Assembly (NCBI GenBank): GCA_020444165.1
Contig: JAHLLK010000018.1
Location: 19,014-83,013, forward strand
From: Deltaproteobacteria bacterium
GTDB lineage: Bacteria; Desulfobacterota; Desulfarculia; Desulfarculales; Desulfarculaceae
Direction of reading: 5' to 3'
DNA: 64,000 bases
The notes below the pieces were generated by a model. It saw only the letters and a program-made list of their open reading frames with translations, made no database searches and was not told the DNA's origin. Each line of letters begins with the position of its first letter. The stretch's first letter is position 1. Below, piece after piece: positions 26,188 through 33,924 of this stretch. A program made the position numbers and the translations under genes.

Positions 26188-27015
26188 TCAGCGGGTTTCC
26201 GGCGGGTGGTAAAAGGCTTCTTCCCCCTCAGGCACCAGGAAGAGTTCCAGGCGGTCCGGAAAGGCGTGGCCAAAGTCCTGCTGGAACACCACGCTGCCCG
26301 CAGCGTGCTCCGGCCCGGCCAGACGCAGGGTCTCCGGCCGGCCCGCCGGGCCGGTCCGGCCCCGCAGCACCACCGTGTGATCCTCGGCGCTTTCCTCGTC
26401 CACGCTGAGGGTGATCCGGAGCCGGAAGGCCGGGGCCAGGGTCCACGCCTTCAGCGGAGCCAGCTCGTAGGCCCAGACCCGGGCCGCGGACCAGCCGGAG
26501 AAGTAGCCGTGGAACTTCAGCTCCTCCTTGCCCCAGGGCTGGGTGTAGGAGATGGCGAGGCGGTTGTCCCCGGCTGAGAGCCCTGCCGGGAAAGCGGCCC
26601 GCCAGAGGGGGGTGGGCCGGTAGATGCGGGGCTCGCCGTCCGGGGCCGGAGTGGGCCGCGGCGGCTCCGGCCGGACGGCCACTGGGATGCGATGGCCCTC
26701 CACCCGCACCGGTCCCGGCTGGGGGCCGGGCAGGAGAAACTCCAGGTTCACCCGGCCGGGCGCCGCGGCCCGGATCAGGTATTCGGCCCGCACCAGGCAA
26801 TCCGCGCCACAAGTCACCACCAGGTCCTCGGAGAGCACCACCAGCCCGGCCGGAGCCCCGTCCAGGGCTCCGGATACGGTCTCCTGGGTCACCGGCGCCC
26901 GCAGATTGGCCCGGGCCGGGGCCGGGGAAAAGGCGAGGAGGCACCCCAGCACGGCCAGGGTCAGGGCCCAGGCTGCCGGGCGGTGTCGCGTGGGAGCCGA
27001 GGCGCCGGAGGGCAT
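26188..27015 (-). CDS. Secreted protein of unknown function
   Basis: A 275-residue protein with a signal peptide (about 1-36, likely cut after APARA). The mature part looks all-beta: paired Cys in TCGADCLVRAEYLIR, then FLLPGPQPGPVRVEG, a Pro-rich loop and WGKEELKFHGYFSGWSAARVW. Overall it looks like a secreted beta-sandwich, but I cannot name a family. The Met chosen starts the signal sequence; the upstream frame is the shadow of the thiolase gene. It lies 77 bp after the thiolase stop in the same direction and may be the last gene of that operon. Confidence 0.6.
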   Translation of the reverse strand: MPSGASAPTRHRPAAWALTLAVLGCLLAFSPAPARANLRAPVTQETVSGALDGAPAGLVVLSEDLVVTCGADCLVRAEYLIRAAAPGRVNLEFLLPGPQPGPVRVEGHRIPVAVRPEPPRPTPAPDGEPRIYRPTPLWRAAFPAGLSAGDNRLAISYTQPWGKEELKFHGYFSGWSAARVWAYELAPLKAWTLAPAFRLRITLSVDEESAEDHTVVLRGRTGPAGRPETLRLAGPEHAAGSVVFQQDFGHAFPDRLELFLVPEGEEAFYHPPETR

Positions 27016-27092
27016 GGCGGAATCTCTTTCTCCGGCTGGGGCAAGTTCCGGCAGGGAAGGCGTCCCGGCCGGGGCCGGGACGCCCGTTGGTT

Positions 27093-28334
27093 CTATACCT
27101 TCTCCAGGATGTGCAGGCACATGGCGGCCTCCTCCACCCCGATGTTGCCGCCGCCGTTCTCGGCCAGGCCCAGCCGCGCCCCGGCCACCTGGCGGGCTCC
27201 CGCCCGGCCCCGCAACTGCTCCACCAGCTCGTGGATCTGGGCCAGGCCCGAGGCCCCGATGGGGTGCCCCCGGCACTCCAGGCCGCCCGAGGTGTTCAGG
27301 GGCTTGGCTCCCCCCAGGCGAGTGGCCCCGGATTCGGCGAACGGCCCGCCCTGGCCCAGGGGGCAGAAGCCCATGGCCTCGCTCTGGTGCAGCTCGCCAT
27401 AGGCCGTGGCGTCGTGCAGCTCGGCCAGGTCGATGTCGTCGGGCCCCAGGCCGGCCTGGGCGTAGGCCTGCCCGGCCAGCCGCTCACCGATGTCCTCGCC
27501 GTCCAGGTCGCGGTCGCTGCCCTGGCCCATCACCGATGATCGTATCCGAACCGGCGCGGCCGAGGCCAGTTTTTTCAGAAACGAGCCGGAGCAGACCACC
27601 GCCGCGGCCGCGCCGTCGCCCACCGGGGCGCACATGGCCCGGGTGAGCGGCCAGGCCACCGGCGCGTCGGCCAACACCTCGGCCACGCTCATGTCCTTCT
27701 GGTACTGGGCCAGGGGGTTCAACGAGCCGTGGTGGTGGTTCTTGGCCGCGATCAGGGCCAACTGCTCCTGGGTGGTGCCAAAGCGGTCCATGTGCCAGCG
27801 GGCCCCCATGGCGTAGGCGTCCATGAAGATGCTCCGCCCCGCTCCCGGCGCGGACTCGTCCGCCGGGATCTGCAGATTGGTAAACGACTGGCCCAGGGCC
27901 ACGATGTTCTGGATGTGGCTGGCGAAGTTCTCCACGTCCATGCAAAAGCCATAGGCCATCAAGGATTTGGCCTTGTCCGGGCTGGTGATCTTCTCCGCGC
28001 CCACGGCCAGGGCCACCTCGTAGAGCCCGGCCCTGATGCCGGCCCAGGCCAGGTGCAGGGCGGTGGAGGCCCCGGCGCAGGCGTTCTCCACGTTGGCCAC
28101 CGGGATCTTCTGGATGCCCATGCCCCGGAGGACAACCTGGCCCCGGATGGAGTGCTGGTTGTCGAACATGCCCCAGAAGGTGTTGCTGAAAAAGGCGGCC
28201 TGGATCTCGTCTTGGGTCACCCCGGCGTCGGCCAGGGCGCCCAGGATGGCTTCCTGGGCCAGGCTCCGCACCGTGGCCTCGGGGTACTTGGCGAACCGGG
28301 TCATGCCCGTACCGATAATGTAAACGTCATCCAT
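27093..28334 (-). CDS. Thiolase-family protein, SCP-x type
   Basis: A 413-residue thiolase fold. Nucleophile Cys 86 lies in ENACAGAS; the HDATAYGEL block and the base His in CRGHPIGASG are present. The C-terminal Cys motif of biosynthetic and degradative thiolases (CxGGG) is replaced by ENGGGN, as in the SCP-x/lipid-transfer branch, which cleaves branched or steroid side-chain 3-oxoacyl-CoAs. ATG 28334 is two bases from the upstream dehydrogenase stop, so it is the sixth gene of the operon starting near 32948. Substrate not assignable. Confidence 0.82.
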   Translation of the reverse strand: MDDVYIIGTGMTRFAKYPEATVRSLAQEAILGALADAGVTQDEIQAAFFSNTFWGMFDNQHSIRGQVVLRGMGIQKIPVANVENACAGASTALHLAWAGIRAGLYEVALAVGAEKITSPDKAKSLMAYGFCMDVENFASHIQNIVALGQSFTNLQIPADESAPGAGRSIFMDAYAMGARWHMDRFGTTQEQLALIAAKNHHHGSLNPLAQYQKDMSVAEVLADAPVAWPLTRAMCAPVGDGAAAAVVCSGSFLKKLASAAPVRIRSSVMGQGSDRDLDGEDIGERLAGQAYAQAGLGPDDIDLAELHDATAYGELHQSEAMGFCPLGQGGPFAESGATRLGGAKPLNTSGGLECRGHPIGASGLAQIHELVEQLRGRAGARQVAGARLGLAENGGGNIGVEEAAMCLHILEKV

Positions 28335-28336
28335 GG

Positions 28337-29572
28337 TTACAGCACCTCGCGCAGGATCATGCCCCCGCCGCTCACCGCCAGGGTGTCGTTGGAGCCGTCC
28401 TCGATGAGCCCGGCCCGCGCATCGCGGAACAGCTTCTCGATGGGATACTCCTTGGTCAGCCCGTAGCCGCCGAAAATCTGGATGGCCTCGTGGCACACCT
28501 CGTAGGCCGCCTGGGTGCAGTAGACCTTGGAGGCCAGGTTGAACTTGCTGTCCGGCGGGGTGGTGTTCAGGTTGTAGGTCATGGCCGCCCGGGAAAACGC
28601 CCGGGCCGTCTCCACCCGGCTGAACATGTGGAACAAGCGGCTCCTCACCCCCTCATGGTCGCACAGCCGCTTGCCGGCCTGCACCCGCTCGGTGGAGTAT
28701 TTCAAAGCCAGGTCATAGCCGGCCTGGGCCAGGCCGGTGAAGATGGCCCCCATGTGCATGTTGGCCATGGAGACCACGATCTCGGTCATCATCTCGTAGC
28801 TCTCGGGATCCACGAACATCAGCTCGGCGGGAACCTCGGCGTTGTCAAAGAAGATTTCGCCCTGGGGCAGCTCCCGCTGGCCGATCTTGTTCAGGGGCTT
28901 GCCCCGGCTCACCCCCGGCTGGGTCAGGTCGGCCACGCAGATGCCGCCGCCGGCCATACCCTGGGAGGGCTCGATGTTCACGAACAACAGCGCCGAGGTG
29001 GCGATGGGTCCGTTGGAGACCCAGGCCGATTTCTGGCCGTTCAAGATATAACGGTCGCCCTTTTTCACGGCCCGCACCTGCTGCACGATGCCCGGGTCGT
29101 GGAAATGGGGGTGATGGGGGGTCAGGTTGTCCGAGCCGTGGTTGGGCTCGGTGATGGCCCAGCAGCCCAGGATGCTGGCGTCCTGGCAGGCGGCAAAGGG
29201 CTTGATGATCTGCTCCACCACCACGTCCTCGGGGCACATGGAGGCCACGAAGGCCCCGAACAGGGACACGCCCAGGGAGATGGTGAAGCCCACGCTGCCC
29301 CGGGCCAGTTCCTCGAAGAAGATGTGGTGGGACAGGGGGTCCAGGCCGATGCCCCCGAATTCGTCCGGGATGTGCACCGTGTGGTAGCCCAGGGAGTACA
29401 TCTTTTTCATGGCGTCCCAGTACACCGAGCCCGGGGCGACGACCTCCTCGGGAGTCAGGGCGTCCAGGGTCAGGGAGGCGGGGCGCAGCACCTCCATGGC
29501 GAATTTGCCCACCGATTCTTTCAGGGCTTCCTGCTCCTCGGTGAGTTCCAGATTCAATTCCGTGTAGGACAT
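28337..29572 (-). CDS. Acyl-CoA dehydrogenase
   Basis: A 411-residue FAD enzyme introducing an alpha-beta double bond into an acyl-CoA and passing electrons to ETF. N-terminal helical, middle beta (CWAITEPNHGSDN, WVSNGP) and C-terminal helical domains are all present. QIFGGYGLTKEYPIEKLFRDAR is the usual C-terminal signature, and the catalytic Glu is probably in LIEDGSND (about 392). Between EPNHGSDN and the next strand lies a His-rich loop (TPHHPHFHDP) longer than usual. It sits between the ligase and thiolase genes. Confidence 0.87.
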   Translation of the reverse strand: MSYTELNLELTEEQEALKESVGKFAMEVLRPASLTLDALTPEEVVAPGSVYWDAMKKMYSLGYHTVHIPDEFGGIGLDPLSHHIFFEELARGSVGFTISLGVSLFGAFVASMCPEDVVVEQIIKPFAACQDASILGCWAITEPNHGSDNLTPHHPHFHDPGIVQQVRAVKKGDRYILNGQKSAWVSNGPIATSALLFVNIEPSQGMAGGGICVADLTQPGVSRGKPLNKIGQRELPQGEIFFDNAEVPAELMFVDPESYEMMTEIVVSMANMHMGAIFTGLAQAGYDLALKYSTERVQAGKRLCDHEGVRSRLFHMFSRVETARAFSRAAMTYNLNTTPPDSKFNLASKVYCTQAAYEVCHEAIQIFGGYGLTKEYPIEKLFRDARAGLIEDGSNDTLAVSGGGMILREVL

Positions 29573-29582
29573 GGGGCCTCCC

Positions 29583-31193
29583 TCATTTGTAATCCGACGC
29601 CGCGTGCACGTTGGCGGCGTCGGGTGCGAACTCTTGCCGGAGCACCCGGTCCAGGGCCTTTTCCGAGATGCTCTTGGGAATCTCCTCCACCAGTTGCAGA
29701 TAGCTGGGCACCATGTTGGCCTCCAGCTTCTCGCGGCACAGGGCGAACACGCTGGCCGGGTCCAGGGCCTGGCCCGGGAAGGGGGCCAGGGCGGCCACCA
29801 GGTCGCTCTCGCCCGGCGCGCCCGAGGCGGCGGGGATGCCGTAGACCGTGACCTCGCTCACCTGGGGATGACCGCCGAGCACCGTCTCCACGTAGGTGGG
29901 CTGGATGAAGTCGCCGGACCGGCGGAGTTCCGCGCCCTTCCTGTGCTCGAAGAAGTACCAGCCCTCGGCGTCCTGGTGCACGATGTCGCCGCTCCGGAGC
30001 CAGCCGCCCCGGGTCTTCTCGCTGGACTCCTCCGGCAGCCCCAAATAGTCCACCTTGGTCTCGCCCTTGATCATGCGGCTGATCAATTCCCCGCTGACCC
30101 CGGGCCCCACCTCCTGGTCGTTCTCGTCCACCACCTTGAATTCCATCACCCCGGGAATGGGCTTGCCGAAACTGCCCACCGGCCCCTTGCCCGGGGCCTT
30201 GTAGGCGAAGCCGCCCTCCACCGCGCCGTACCACTCCAGGATCTGCACCCCGAAGCGCCTTTCAAAGGCCTCCCAGAGGTCCACCGGGGTGCCGGCCGAG
30301 ATCACGAACTTCACCGGGTTGGCGGCGTCGTCGGGCTTGGGCGGCTCGTTGAAGATGCCCGCGGCCATGCCGCCCAACAGCGAGAAACTGGTGCAGCCGT
30401 AGGCCCGGCAGATGTCCCAGATGCGGCTTTTGGTGAACTTGGGGCTGAACACAGCCTTGGAGCCGCCATAGAGGGCCGGGAAGAAGGTCACGGCCTGGGC
30501 GTTGCCGTGGGTGAGGGAGAGGCCGTTGTACAACACGTCGGTTTTCTTGTACTTCCACACCAACTGCCGCAGGATGTTGTACACCCCGGTGCGGTTGTTG
30601 CGGATCATCACCCCCTTGGGGTCGCCGGTGGTGCCCGAGGTGTAGATGATCTCCATGGGATGGCGCACATCCATGATCATCTGGTCCACCCGGGCCCCGG
30701 AGCCCTGGGCCAGGGCCTCGCCCAGGTCCAGGTAGTCCGGCGGGGCGGCTGCTTCCTCCCCGGGCTGGCGGGCCAGGCCCAGGAACTTCACCCCGGGAAG
30801 CTCCCCCCGCACCTCCTCCAGGGCTTCCAGGCAGTCGCGGGAGACCAACACCGCCTTGGCCCCGGAGTTGTGGATGAGAAAGGCCAGGCGTTTGCCCCGG
30901 GAGCGGGGGTCCACCGGCACCATGATGGCCCCGATGGTGGTGGCGGCCAACAGCGCGTAGGCGAACTCGGGGTAGTTCCGCATGAACACCACAAAGGCGT
31001 CGCCCCTCTCCACCCCGTGGTCCAAGAGGAGCCGGGCCATCCGGTTGGCGTACTGGTCCAAAAGGCCGTAGGTCAACACCGTGGCCGGCTGTTCCCCCCG
31101 CTCGAAGACGAAGATCTCCTGGTCGGGTTTCTGGTCCGCCTTGATCTCCAGGAGATGCGAGGCGATGACCTGGTTCAAATGTGCCTTGGACAT
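29583..31193 (-). CDS. Acyl-CoA ligase (AMP-forming)
   Basis: A 536-residue ANL-superfamily enzyme activating a carboxylic acid to its CoA ester with ATP. Motifs: P-loop YTSGTTGDPKG (about 183), WYGAVEGG (about 320), the adenylate-binding Asp in WLRSGDI, the hinge segment KGAELRRSGDFI and the C-terminal catalytic Lys in PKSISEKALDRVL. It is most like the CaiC/long-chain branch, but substrate cannot be assigned. It lies nine bases after the DUF2148 gene and should start the pathway run by the dehydrogenase and thiolase. Confidence 0.87.
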   Translation of the reverse strand: MSKAHLNQVIASHLLEIKADQKPDQEIFVFERGEQPATVLTYGLLDQYANRMARLLLDHGVERGDAFVVFMRNYPEFAYALLAATTIGAIMVPVDPRSRGKRLAFLIHNSGAKAVLVSRDCLEALEEVRGELPGVKFLGLARQPGEEAAAPPDYLDLGEALAQGSGARVDQMIMDVRHPMEIIYTSGTTGDPKGVMIRNNRTGVYNILRQLVWKYKKTDVLYNGLSLTHGNAQAVTFFPALYGGSKAVFSPKFTKSRIWDICRAYGCTSFSLLGGMAAGIFNEPPKPDDAANPVKFVISAGTPVDLWEAFERRFGVQILEWYGAVEGGFAYKAPGKGPVGSFGKPIPGVMEFKVVDENDQEVGPGVSGELISRMIKGETKVDYLGLPEESSEKTRGGWLRSGDIVHQDAEGWYFFEHRKGAELRRSGDFIQPTYVETVLGGHPQVSEVTVYGIPAASGAPGESDLVAALAPFPGQALDPASVFALCREKLEANMVPSYLQLVEEIPKSISEKALDRVLRQEFAPDAANVHAASDYK

Positions 31194-31202
31194 GGTTCCC
31201 CC

Positions 31203-31853
31203 CTACTCCTCGATGGCCCCGATGAAGCCGCGGGTGAAGGTGGGGAACTCCTTCTTGAAGATCTCGTCCCAGAACTCCCGGGTCCAATACTTGTGCCGGT
31301 CAAAGAAGGGGTCTTCCTTGGCCGCGGACACGGCCACGCTGGCCACGATGTCGCAGTCCTCCATCACCTCCATGGCCTTGGCCCCAAAGGCCAATGTGGA
31401 AAACACCCGGCAGTGCAGCCCCAGGCGCCAGGCCATGGAGGCGGCCGCGCCGGTGGCCATGTTCAGGTTCAGGTTGCGGAACTGGCAGGAGGGGCCGTTG
31501 GCGGTCAAGGACTCCACCATCTCGGCCGCGTTCAGCTCGGCGCAGGTGCGGTAACCGCAGGCCCCGCAGTTGTAGCCAAAGGTGGATTTCCGCTTGTCGC
31601 CCAGGAGCAACAGCCCGCAGGGCTCCTTGATCAGCTCCATGACAAAGCGGCCGTCCCGGGCGGCCAGGGGCGACATGTCGCCCAGGGAGAAGCAGAACTC
31701 CGCGATCTCCTCCAGCTCCTCCGGGCCCACGGCCAGGATCTTGAGGGTGTGTTTCTTGCCGAAGCGGAAGCTGTTGTGGGCGGCCAGGGCCATCATCTCC
31801 AGGGCGTGGTCCAGGCCGTGCTCCAAAAGCTCGGACATTTCTCTTTTGGCCAT
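31203..31853 (-). CDS. DUF2148 ferredoxin-domain protein, paralog 2
   Basis: A 216-residue protein of the DUF2148 family (uncharacterised, with a ferredoxin-like segment). CGACGYRTC (about 95-103) is a CxxCxxxxC-type iron-sulfur binding loop, and a further Cys follows in PSCQFRN. The C-terminal half (TGAAASMAWRLGLHCRV, DIVASVAVSAAKEDPFFDRH) is the conserved DUF2148 core. It is a diverged tandem paralog of the next gene upstream, ten bases apart. An electron-carrier or accessory role for the acyl-CoA pathway is inference. Confidence 0.75.
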   Translation of the reverse strand: MAKREMSELLEHGLDHALEMMALAAHNSFRFGKKHTLKILAVGPEELEEIAEFCFSLGDMSPLAARDGRFVMELIKEPCGLLLLGDKRKSTFGYNCGACGYRTCAELNAAEMVESLTANGPSCQFRNLNLNMATGAAASMAWRLGLHCRVFSTLAFGAKAMEVMEDCDIVASVAVSAAKEDPFFDRHKYWTREFWDEIFKKEFPTFTRGFIGAIEE

Positions 31854-31863
31854 GATTCTCTCC

Positions 31864-32541
31864 CTAGCTGTAGATGGACCGGAACTGGGGCCAGAGGCGC
31901 TGGATGATGCGGTCGTTCATGGTGCGGGGGTTGATCTCCGCGTGCTTCAAGGGGATGTCCCGGAACGGCGACTTCTCGGTGATGCTGATGGCCACCCCCA
32001 GGGCGAAGCCGGTGTCCCGGGGCAACAGCCCCAGCCGCAGGCCGGCCAGGCCGGCCGACCAGTACACCCCGTAGTCGATGCCCAGGTTGCGGGCCTGGGA
32101 CACCACCCCATCGATGGCGTAGGCGATGTTGTTGGCCCGGAAGATACACAAGGGGCCGGTGAAGGCCACTCCCGGCTCGGCCGGCAATTTCTCCTCATCC
32201 CGCAGGTAGTCGCAGGTGAGCTTGCCGCACATGTTGCAGTTGATGTCCGAGGGGTCGGTGAGGGAGCGGAGGCTGGTCACCAACAGCACCGCGTCGGCGT
32301 CCCGGAGGCAGGCGGCGTCGCGGGTGAAGAACTCCCAGGCCGGGTTCTCGCCGGCCAGCTTCTCAACCGCCTGGGCCAGGTCCTCCAGGTCGCACTCGTC
32401 CTCCACGATGTGGAAGGTGCATTCCCCCACGCCCCCCACCCGGGGGGAGGTGGTGCCCGAGGCCAGGAGCAGGCGGGCGGCCACCCGCACCGCTTCCTTG
32501 CGGTCGGTTTCGTAGGCTTTCAAGGATCTTTCGAGGCTCAT
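31864..32541 (-). CDS. DUF2148 ferredoxin-domain protein, paralog 1
   Basis: A 225-residue member of DUF2148. The cluster loop reads CNMCGKLTC (about 109), followed by CIFRANNIAYAIDGVV and GVAISITEKSPFRD, aligning with its neighbour (CxxCGxxTC, then FRNLN, then AVSAAKEDPFFD). Two different DUF2148 proteins side by side suggest a heterodimer. It follows the SCP2 gene by 14 bases. Confidence 0.75.
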   Translation of the reverse strand: MSLERSLKAYETDRKEAVRVAARLLLASGTTSPRVGGVGECTFHIVEDECDLEDLAQAVEKLAGENPAWEFFTRDAACLRDADAVLLVTSLRSLTDPSDINCNMCGKLTCDYLRDEEKLPAEPGVAFTGPLCIFRANNIAYAIDGVVSQARNLGIDYGVYWSAGLAGLRLGLLPRDTGFALGVAISITEKSPFRDIPLKHAEINPRTMNDRIIQRLWPQFRSIYS

Positions 32542-32555
32542 GGGCGGGGCTCCTT

Positions 32556-32948
32556 TCAGGCCAGACCGTGGGCGGCTGCGATGGCCGGGTAGGCCTCGTA
32601 GGCCGGCTTCAGGATGGGCAGCAGCTTCAAGACCTTGGGCATGGGGCCCTTGGCCTTGATCTTGCCCTTGGCCAGGGCCACGGGCATGGTGATTTGCTTG
32701 AGCCAGAACTTGTGGCAGGTGTCGCCCGACAGGGTCATGGTCACCGTGGCTTTCATGTCCTCGGGCACCCCGCAGATCACCTCGTTCTCCCGGGTGAGCC
32801 AGATCTCGCCGTTGGGGCTGTCGATGACAAAGCGGATGACCAGGTCCGCCTCCCGGAACTTGGGCCCGGCCACCGGGTCGGCCAACAGCGTGCGGAACAG
32901 GTCTCCCAGGGTTTCGTACATTTTTTCGGTGCTCTCGAAGATCGGCAT
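32556..32948 (-). CDS. SCP2-type lipid-binding protein
   Basis: A 130-residue SCP-2 sterol-transfer domain protein: LVIRFVIDSPNGEIWL, then MKATVTMTLSGDTCHKFWLKQI, then the C-terminal KGKIKAKGPMPKVLKLLPIL characteristic of the fold. Such proteins hold hydrophobic acyl or sterol ligands. ATG 32948 has GGAGG ten bases upstream. It is the first gene of the leftward operon and lies 146 bp downstream of the TetR gene. Its pairing with an SCPx-type thiolase mirrors the eukaryotic SCP-x thiolase/SCP2 partnership and points to a bulky hydrophobic substrate (inference). Confidence 0.82.
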   Translation of the reverse strand: MPIFESTEKMYETLGDLFRTLLADPVAGPKFREADLVIRFVIDSPNGEIWLTRENEVICGVPEDMKATVTMTLSGDTCHKFWLKQITMPVALAKGKIKAKGPMPKVLKLLPILKPAYEAYPAIAAAHGLA

Positions 32949-33094
32949 GGACAAATCCCTCCCCTGCCGGGCGCGGCGCGCACCCGGCCTGTGGGCCGCC
33001 GGGGGCGGCCGTTTGGCTGCATGAAACCTGAGCCCGCCGGCATGGCGGGCGTAGTGATGCCGCTGCTGCCGGCCCGGGTCTGCCGGGCCTTGGC

Positions 33095-33700
33095 CTAAAT
33101 CGCCGCCAACAAGGCGGCCACCGAGCGCCGCAGGGAGTCCACGGCCCAAGCCGCGGTGTGGCCCTCCCGGTCCAGGTACCAGCGTTCGGCGATGCCCTGG
33201 TAGATGGCCGAGATGGTGCGGGCCATGGCCGGGGGATCGGCCACCCGGAAGGAGCCCCGCCGGTTGCCCTCGGCCAGGGACTCCACCAACAGGGCGATCC
33301 AGTTTTCCACCCATTCGTGATACAGGCGGCGGAACACCGGGTCCTGGGAAGCCAGGGCGGCGAAATCGAAGAACAGGCGATAGCCCGTGGCCAAATCGCG
33401 ATCGTCGGGATCGTAGAGCCAGGTGAAGGAGAGGAGCTGCTCCAGGGGGTCGTCCACCTCGTCGCGGGTGCGCCGGCCGCGCTCGAAAATGCCGGCGAAG
33501 AACACCACCACGCTTTCCCGGAACAGGGTGTCTTTGGTGGGGAAGTAGTGCACCAGCCCGCCCTTGGACATGCCGGCGGCTTTGGCCACCTCGTCCAGGG
33601 TCACGTTCTGGAAGCCTTTTTCGGCAATGGTGGCCAAAGCGGCCTCGATGATCTGCTCCTTGCGGATGGCTTCCAGCACGGCATTGGGGGCCACGGGCAC
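33095..33700 (-). CDS. TetR-family transcriptional repressor
   Basis: A 201-residue regulator. The helix-turn-helix is at about 15-60 (IIEAALATIAEKGFQNVT, EVAKAAGMSKGGLVHYFPTKDTLF); the C-terminal helical ligand domain resembles the TetR_C_6 group. It reads in the same direction as, and just upstream of, the SCP2/DUF2148/acyl-CoA operon, which is the likely target; the inducer may be an acyl-CoA. An operator-like palindrome lies 21-47 bp upstream of its start. Confidence 0.87.
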   Translation of the reverse strand: MPVAPNAVLEAIRKEQIIEAALATIAEKGFQNVTLDEVAKAAGMSKGGLVHYFPTKDTLFRESVVVFFAGIFERGRRTRDEVDDPLEQLLSFTWLYDPDDRDLATGYRLFFDFAALASQDPVFRRLYHEWVENWIALLVESLAEGNRRGSFRVADPPAMARTISAIYQGIAERWYLDREGHTAAWAVDSLRRSVAALLAAI

Positions 33701-33720
33701 CTTCCAGGAAAAGTTTAGTT

Positions 33721-33747
33721 CCGACCAGTCGGTCTACAAACCGACTG
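33721..33747. promoter_or_regulatory. Probable TetR-type operator
   Basis: Two overlapping dyads: CCGAC-CA-GTCGG (33721-33732) and CAGTCGGT (33726-33733) with ACCGACTG (33740-33747). CCGAC/GTCGG half-sites are typical of many TetR-family fatty-acid-type repressors. Position immediately upstream of the tetR start suggests autoregulation. Confidence 0.55.
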
Positions 33748-33869
33748 TATGGTCGATACTAGTTCGCTTGTAACAGCCCCGTCAAGAGGGTTTTGGGCCT
33801 CGGTCGCAAAAAAGTTGCAAAGAGGTAAACAGCCGGAGCGCGGGCCCCGCGGGGTGTCCCCAAAGGCAA

Positions 33870-33897
33870 CCCCGCGCCGGGAGGCGCCGGCGCGGGG
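33870..33897 (-). terminator. Hairpin after metalloprotease 1
   Basis: An 11-bp perfect stem (CCCCGCGCCGG and complement, 33870-33880 and 33887-33897) lies 28 bp past the stop of the first-listed metalloprotease gene. No clean T run follows. Confidence 0.45.
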
Positions 33898-33924
33898 AGA
33901 AATACTTGCAGGGAAAAGTGGTGG

